From NCBI GenBank assembly GCA_003327455.1, contig QOQU01000002.1, forward strand, positions 295,963-359,962: 64,000 nt of DNA, given 5' to 3'. Origin of the DNA: Anaerolineae bacterium (lineage in GTDB: Bacteria > Chloroflexota > Anaerolineae > Anaerolineales > UBA4823). A program made the translations under genes and the position numbers. Shown in pieces: positions 61,085-64,000 of the stretch (position 1 is the stretch's first letter; each line of letters starts with the position of its first letter). Below the pieces are notes generated by a model. It was not told where the DNA came from. It was given only the letters and a program-made list of their open reading frames with translations, and ran no database searches.

Positions 61085-62089
61085 CTAAATTTCCCCAACC
61101 AGGCTATTCAGAATTTGCAGAAGCATTTCTTTTGGTGCAGGCATCAAAAGATTGTTCTGCAAGTGCTTTTTAGCCGCTTCAACTTCTTGTGTCAGCGTGG
61201 TCAATGTGTACAAGGCGGCACCCGAGCGCTCAACCCACCCAACATAGGTTTGCCATTCATCGGGTCGATCAATCACTCTTTCGATAACTTGGCGGAAGAA
61301 GGCTTTCTCTTCAGGTGGTAACACTTCGAGCGTATAAATAGCCGGTAGATTCTTTACCCAGTCCATGGGTGAAAGCTTTTGGGTCTCTCCCGCAAGAATA
61401 CGATGCCAATCCTGCAAGTCATCCAAGACCTGAAGGATGCAACCAACATGCGTACCAAATGCAGCTAAATCATTCAGGCAGCCTGGCTCACCACCCGCCA
61501 GCCTTGCCCCGGCAGTACAGGCCAGTGAAAAGAAAGCACCTGATTTTCTGCGCAGAATTTCGAGATAATCTACCAGCGGAACATCATCCGTCGTCAGGTC
61601 TTGTTGTTGTCCCTCACACATTTCAAGCAGCCGGGAATGAAACGATTGTAAAACACCTCTAATCCGCACTTGATCATAATTTTTATCCAGCAACCCTGTC
61701 AGGAGACCATTTGCAATGAAAAAAAAGCTCGATGCCAGATTCAACCATACCGAAAATGAATAGGGAGTGTTCTCCAACTCAAAACGATGCTCTTTATCTT
61801 GAACGCTATCCATTAAATCCGCCGCAACGTAAAACAAAAACCACGCAGCGCTGACTTCAGGAGGAAAATTACCCATACCACCACAAGCCTGATAGGACAA
61901 ACGTGGCAAAAGCAGGGTCAGATTACTTCTGGAAATTGATTGTTGTTCTGGAGATAGGCGCACAAAAGCCTTCCATATCTCCTCTTTGTATCGATTCGAT
62001 ATGGAAGACTTTGCCAGATAAGATTGTGTGACCTGGAAAATTAACTTAAATTCTTGGCGGACAAGCGATTCAAGTTCGTCTATCGCCAT
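61085..62089 (-). CDS. ComQ-like isoprenyl diphosphate synthase homologue, probable peptide prenyltransferase
   Basis: A 334-residue all-helical trans-prenyl-synthase-fold protein. First Asp-rich motif is altered: ADLMDSVQDKE (D91, D94, D98), matching the DxMDxxxDxx pattern of ComQ rather than the DDxxD of FPP synthase; then EGQQQDL (160-165), RRKSGAFFSLACTAGARLAGGE shown over residues 181-201, and an intact second motif LDDLQD (D223, D224, D227). ComQ enzymes attach geranyl or farnesyl to a Trp of ComX. Its ATG lies in the last codons of the peptide gene (10-base overlap), so production is coupled. An ordinary polyprenyl synthase is the alternative. Confidence 0.8.
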   Translation of the reverse strand: MAIDELESLVRQEFKLIFQVTQSYLAKSSISNRYKEEIWKAFVRLSPEQQSISRSNLTLLLPRLSYQACGGMGNFPPEVSAAWFLFYVAADLMDSVQDKEHRFELENTPYSFSVWLNLASSFFFIANGLLTGLLDKNYDQVRIRGVLQSFHSRLLEMCEGQQQDLTTDDVPLVDYLEILRRKSGAFFSLACTAGARLAGGEPGCLNDLAAFGTHVGCILQVLDDLQDWHRILAGETQKLSPMDWVKNLPAIYTLEVLPPEEKAFFRQVIERVIDRPDEWQTYVGWVERSGAALYTLTTLTQEVEAAKKHLQNNLLMPAPKEMLLQILNSLVGEI

Positions 62090-62295
62090 CCGAGATACAT
62101 CGATGCCACTTCCTGCATTGAGATCAGGTTTCCATCAGATTGGGTAGATCGGCGCAGGCCCCGCGTGAGAAAAGCCTTTTCTTCGTAGCTCAGTTGAATC
62201 CCTTTTTCGGCCAGGGCAGCTTCAGGGTCGGTTTGCATTCGCGCCGCAAACTCGGGATCGGTAGAAAGCTGGTAGACGACTTGGGCGAGTGTCAT
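62080..62295 (-). CDS. Candidate ComX-like prenyl-peptide pheromone precursor
   Basis: A 71-residue peptide. N-terminal about 45 residues, with STDPEFAARMQTDPEAALAE and KGIQLSYEEKAFL, look like the leader of the Os1348/NHLP-type small proteins and follow the same spacing as the ComX leader (Leu-rich start, Pro-Glu, Ala-Leu, Gly-hydrophobic, Glu). The C-terminal part, SDGNLISMQEVASMYLGWR, carries the only Trp (W70), next to last, where ComX is prenylated. Strong AAGGAGAAAGG site. Its stop overlaps the start of the ComQ-like gene. Function is inferred; a stray leader-fold protein is possible. Confidence 0.7.
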   Translation of the reverse strand: MTLAQVVYQLSTDPEFAARMQTDPEAALAEKGIQLSYEEKAFLTRGLRRSTQSDGNLISMQEVASMYLGWR

Positions 62296-62330
62296 TTTAC
62301 CTTTCTCCTTTCAAAAAAATGGATATAATA

Positions 62331-62379
62331 TTGACTGATATAACAATTATTATTTACCATAAATTTGCTTATAAGTCAA
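62331..62379. promoter_or_regulatory. Promoter and inverted TTGACT sites upstream of the ComX-like gene
   Basis: On the minus strand TTGACT (62374-62379), 17-base spacer, TAAATA (62351-62356) form a promoter for the peptide-prenylase unit. A second TTGACT-nn-ATAA in the opposite orientation (62331-62343) mirrors TTGACTTATAA at the -35, giving an inverted pair that flanks the promoter and could bind a dimeric regulator. Confidence 0.55.
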
Positions 62380-62416
62380 GTACATTGCCTAGATATAGGG
62401 TTAAGACTCAGTTAAT

Positions 62417-62432
62417 CCCCAATATATTGGGG
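62417..62432. promoter_or_regulatory. Perfect 16-base palindrome CCCCAATATATTGGGG
   Basis: A fully two-fold symmetric site between the divergent peptide gene and the MBL gene, just before a TATAGA (62434-62439) that could be the MBL -10 box. Looks like an operator. Confidence 0.5.
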
Positions 62433-62477
62433 GTATAGATCAAAATATTTTGCAGCAATCTTAACTGGAGCATAAAT

Positions 62478-63377
62478 ATGTCGATAAACAAAGTTTTTGC
62501 TATAGATTTAAATTTCTTTGGCTTTCCCGGCGCGATTGCATCCTATCTCGTGCGCCTTCCCCGTCAGGTTGTGCTCATCGAACCGGGGCCAGCTTCAACG
62601 ATTCCAGCCCTCCAGAAAGCTTTGCAAGAATTTGATTTAGAACTTTCCGACATCAGTGATGTTTTTATAACCCACATTCATCTTGACCACGCTGGAGCTG
62701 TCGGTTGGTTAGCGGAGCAAGGCGCAACGATTCATGTTCACCCGAAAGGAGCTTCACATCTGATCAACCCCGAAAAACTCATTCAAAGCGCTGGACGTAT
62801 CTACGGCGATTTGATGGACACTCTCTGGGGTGAATTCAAATCGGTTGCCGAAAAGAACCTGCATATCCCCCAAGATAATGAAATCATAACGATTGATGGC
62901 TACGCTTTTCAACTATTGGATACCCCTGGTCATTCTGATCACCATTATGCAATCTTATTTGAGGGGATGCTATTTTCTGGCGATATTGGTGGCATCCGGA
63001 TCGGCAATACCCCTCATATCGAACTTCCAACCCCACCGCCAGAGTTCAATCCACCGAAATGGCGTGCCAGTCTGAAGCGTCTTCAAGAACTAAAACTCCA
63101 GGCCATTGCTCCCACACACTTTGGCATATACCGCGATGTCGAGTATCATCTCAGCCAGCTTCTGGAAAAACTTGATCAACTTGAAGAATGGCTGGAAAAA
63201 GTCATGCAGTCTGACCCTTCGGTTGAAGCACTAAGCGATGCCCTGGGTCAATGGCTCGACCTTCAGGGTAGACGTCATCTTCCCCAAATCTATCAACCGT
63301 ACTTTGCGTATCTAAATCCAACCTGGATGAGCGCAGCCGGTATCTTCCGTTACTGGCACAAAGTCCGTCAAGCCTGA
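62478..63377 (+). CDS. MBL-fold metallo-hydrolase
   Basis: A 299-residue metallo-beta-lactamase-fold protein. THIHLDHAGAVGWLAEQG (HxHxDH), HVHPKGASHL, LLDTPGHSDHHYAILFEG, SGDIGGIRIG and APTHFGIYRDVEYHL supply the metal ligands. A C-terminal helical region (about 225-299) resembles the tail of glyoxalase/lactonase-type relatives. GGAG lies eight bases before the ATG. It is divergent from the ComX-like gene, sharing the regulatory gap. It overlaps the next, convergent gene by ten bases. Confidence 0.86.
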   Translation: MSINKVFAIDLNFFGFPGAIASYLVRLPRQVVLIEPGPASTIPALQKALQEFDLELSDISDVFITHIHLDHAGAVGWLAEQGATIHVHPKGASHLINPEKLIQSAGRIYGDLMDTLWGEFKSVAEKNLHIPQDNEIITIDGYAFQLLDTPGHSDHHYAILFEGMLFSGDIGGIRIGNTPHIELPTPPPEFNPPKWRASLKRLQELKLQAIAPTHFGIYRDVEYHLSQLLEKLDQLEEWLEKVMQSDPSVEALSDALGQWLDLQGRRHLPQIYQPYFAYLNPTWMSAAGIFRYWHKVRQA

Positions 63378-64000
63378 AAAGCGCGATTGAGTTCTTGCAG
63401 GGTCTCCCGTTTGGGTCGTATCCGATCTTCCCGTAGCCGGTTGAGTGGCGTATCAGTCAACTGGTAGATATCCCACATAGACGGTTGGTCGGGATCAATA
63501 TAGATCAGACCGGTGATCAAACAATGGCAACGGTTGGCTTCTTCCAACACCTTTATGGCAGCTTCGCGGTCGGTCGGGTCGTAATCTCGTCCCAATTTGC
63601 GCAAAACGATCACAGAACCGTCATGTAACTCGACCTCTCTGGTTTCACCCTCCTCATATTCGAGCAGAATCTCTTCGGCGCGAGGAACATAAGATAATTC
63701 ATGTAATGCCTCTTCGTGGTTTTTTCCCCAGGCATAGGAATGGGTCGCGGTATCAACGTTGTTAAATGTTACACAAGGTGAAATAATGTCCAGCACAGCC
63801 ACACCATTGTGATTCAGGGCTGCTTTGATTAACTCTTTCACTTGTTTTGGATCGCCGGCGAACGAACGAGCTACAAAGGTTGCATGACCGACCAGTGCCT
63901 CCCAGGCAATATCTATCGGCATATAGGGATTAATGCCATGCGCCTTTAGCTCCAAACCCTGGTCTGCAGTAGCCGAAAACTGCCCCTTCGTCAAGCCATA
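63368..64000 (-). CDS. korB: 2-oxoacid:ferredoxin oxidoreductase beta subunit, 3' part (start beyond window)
   Basis: The C-terminal 210 residues of a TPP-binding beta subunit. It enters the window as YGLTKGQFSATA, the typical TPP/Mg region, followed by YMPIDIAWEALVGHATFVARSFAGDPKQ, LDIISPCVTFNNVDT, and the C-terminal GLIYIDPDQPSMWDIYQL. Such enzymes decarboxylate 2-oxoglutarate or other 2-oxoacids with ferredoxin, typical of anaerobes. There is no usable start in view: codons continue to the window edge, and a TTG at 63994 is only an internal Leu. The alpha subunit should lie just outside. Confidence 0.92.
   Translation of the reverse strand, partial: YGLTKGQFSATADQGLELKAHGINPYMPIDIAWEALVGHATFVARSFAGDPKQVKELIKAALNHNGVAVLDIISPCVTFNNVDTATHSYAWGKNHEEALHELSYVPRAEEILLEYEEGETREVELHDGSVIVLRKLGRDYDPTDREAAIKVLEEANRCHCLITGLIYIDPDQPSMWDIYQLTDTPLNRLREDRIRPKRETLQELNRAFQA

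Noticed and set aside
61085-62089. Plain FPP/GGPP synthase for general isoprenoids
   Set aside because: Not excluded, but the altered first Asp motif and the overlapping Trp-ending peptide make a ComQ-like role a better fit; kept as the alternative.
57325-62477. Response regulator partner for the ComP-like kinase
   Set aside because: I looked on both strands and found no receiver-domain gene here or elsewhere in the window.
63368-63994. Complete 208-residue protein starting at TTG 63994
   Set aside because: Codons continue to the window edge as Tyr-Gly-Leu-Thr-Lys-Gly-Gln, an internal motif of the KorB-type subunit, so the gene is cut by the window.

Overview
The window reads as a gene-dense chromosomal segment of a Chloroflexota bacterium, most likely class Anaerolineae (inference). 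Pointers are the secreted proteins with Thr/Ser-Pro stalks, an NBR1-type Ig lipoprotein, a serine hydroxymethyltransferase fused to a glycine-cleavage T-protein, a Baseplate-J-like membrane protein between alaS and ruvX, and a T-box upstream of valS. No phage, transposon, integrase, rRNA or CRISPR was seen. Almost all of it is housekeeping, but the last 6 kb holds an unusual signalling locus.

Layout. 1-2.4 kb: 5' part of an EF-G-like GTPase, a methyltransferase and a phosphoglycerate-mutase-like metalloenzyme. 2.6-10.7 kb (minus): fadD, then an operon of glycosyltransferase, yraN, miaA, a giant membrane-anchored coiled-coil protein and a D-Ala-D-Ala-ligase-like enzyme. 10.8-12.9 kb: membrane protein, JAMM peptidase, plsY. 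12.8-18.3 kb: MBL hydrolase divergent from a valine T-box controlling valS, an alpha/beta hydrolase and a DUF3786 protein. 18.4-27 kb: mutS plus NBR1 lipoprotein, a MalK/UgpC-type ATPase, gpmA, and a GT2 / MFS-spermidine-synthase / DUF1461 operon. 27.2-33.1 kb: alaS, Baseplate-J-like protein, ruvX, mltG. 33.1-38.3 kb (minus): SHMT-GcvT fusion with an aminotransferase, an MmpS-like protein and tRNA-Val. 38.4-47.6 kb: RpiR regulator, FAH-family enzyme, Ser/Thr-Pro protein, psuK-psuG, PHP protein, tRNA-Leu, fmt, histidine phosphatase, panE-like, lipoprotein. 47.6-55.9 kb: ruvB-DUF2905-queA-udg5-pdp operon, upp, an M23 protein, an AlkZ-related protein and fbp. 56.1-64 kb: lipoprotein, nitroreductase, and the minus-strand unit described next, ending with an MBL protein and a partial 2-oxoacid:ferredoxin oxidoreductase beta subunit.

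Most interesting locus (57.3-62.3 kb, minus): a 71-residue peptide with one tryptophan, at the penultimate position; an overlapping isoprenyl-diphosphate-synthase homologue with ComQ-like features; a ten-helix PDZ-containing sensor kinase with a ComP-like front half; and the PPDK regulatory protein. I propose a ComQXP-like prenylated-peptide signalling system outside Firmicutes. No response regulator is in the window, so the output is unknown.

Several genes (ruvB, the kinase, possibly fmt) have a -10 box only 7-10 bases from the start codon and no Shine-Dalgarno, suggesting leaderless transcripts next to many genes with strong AAGGAG sites. All family calls come from reading motifs; no database search was run.
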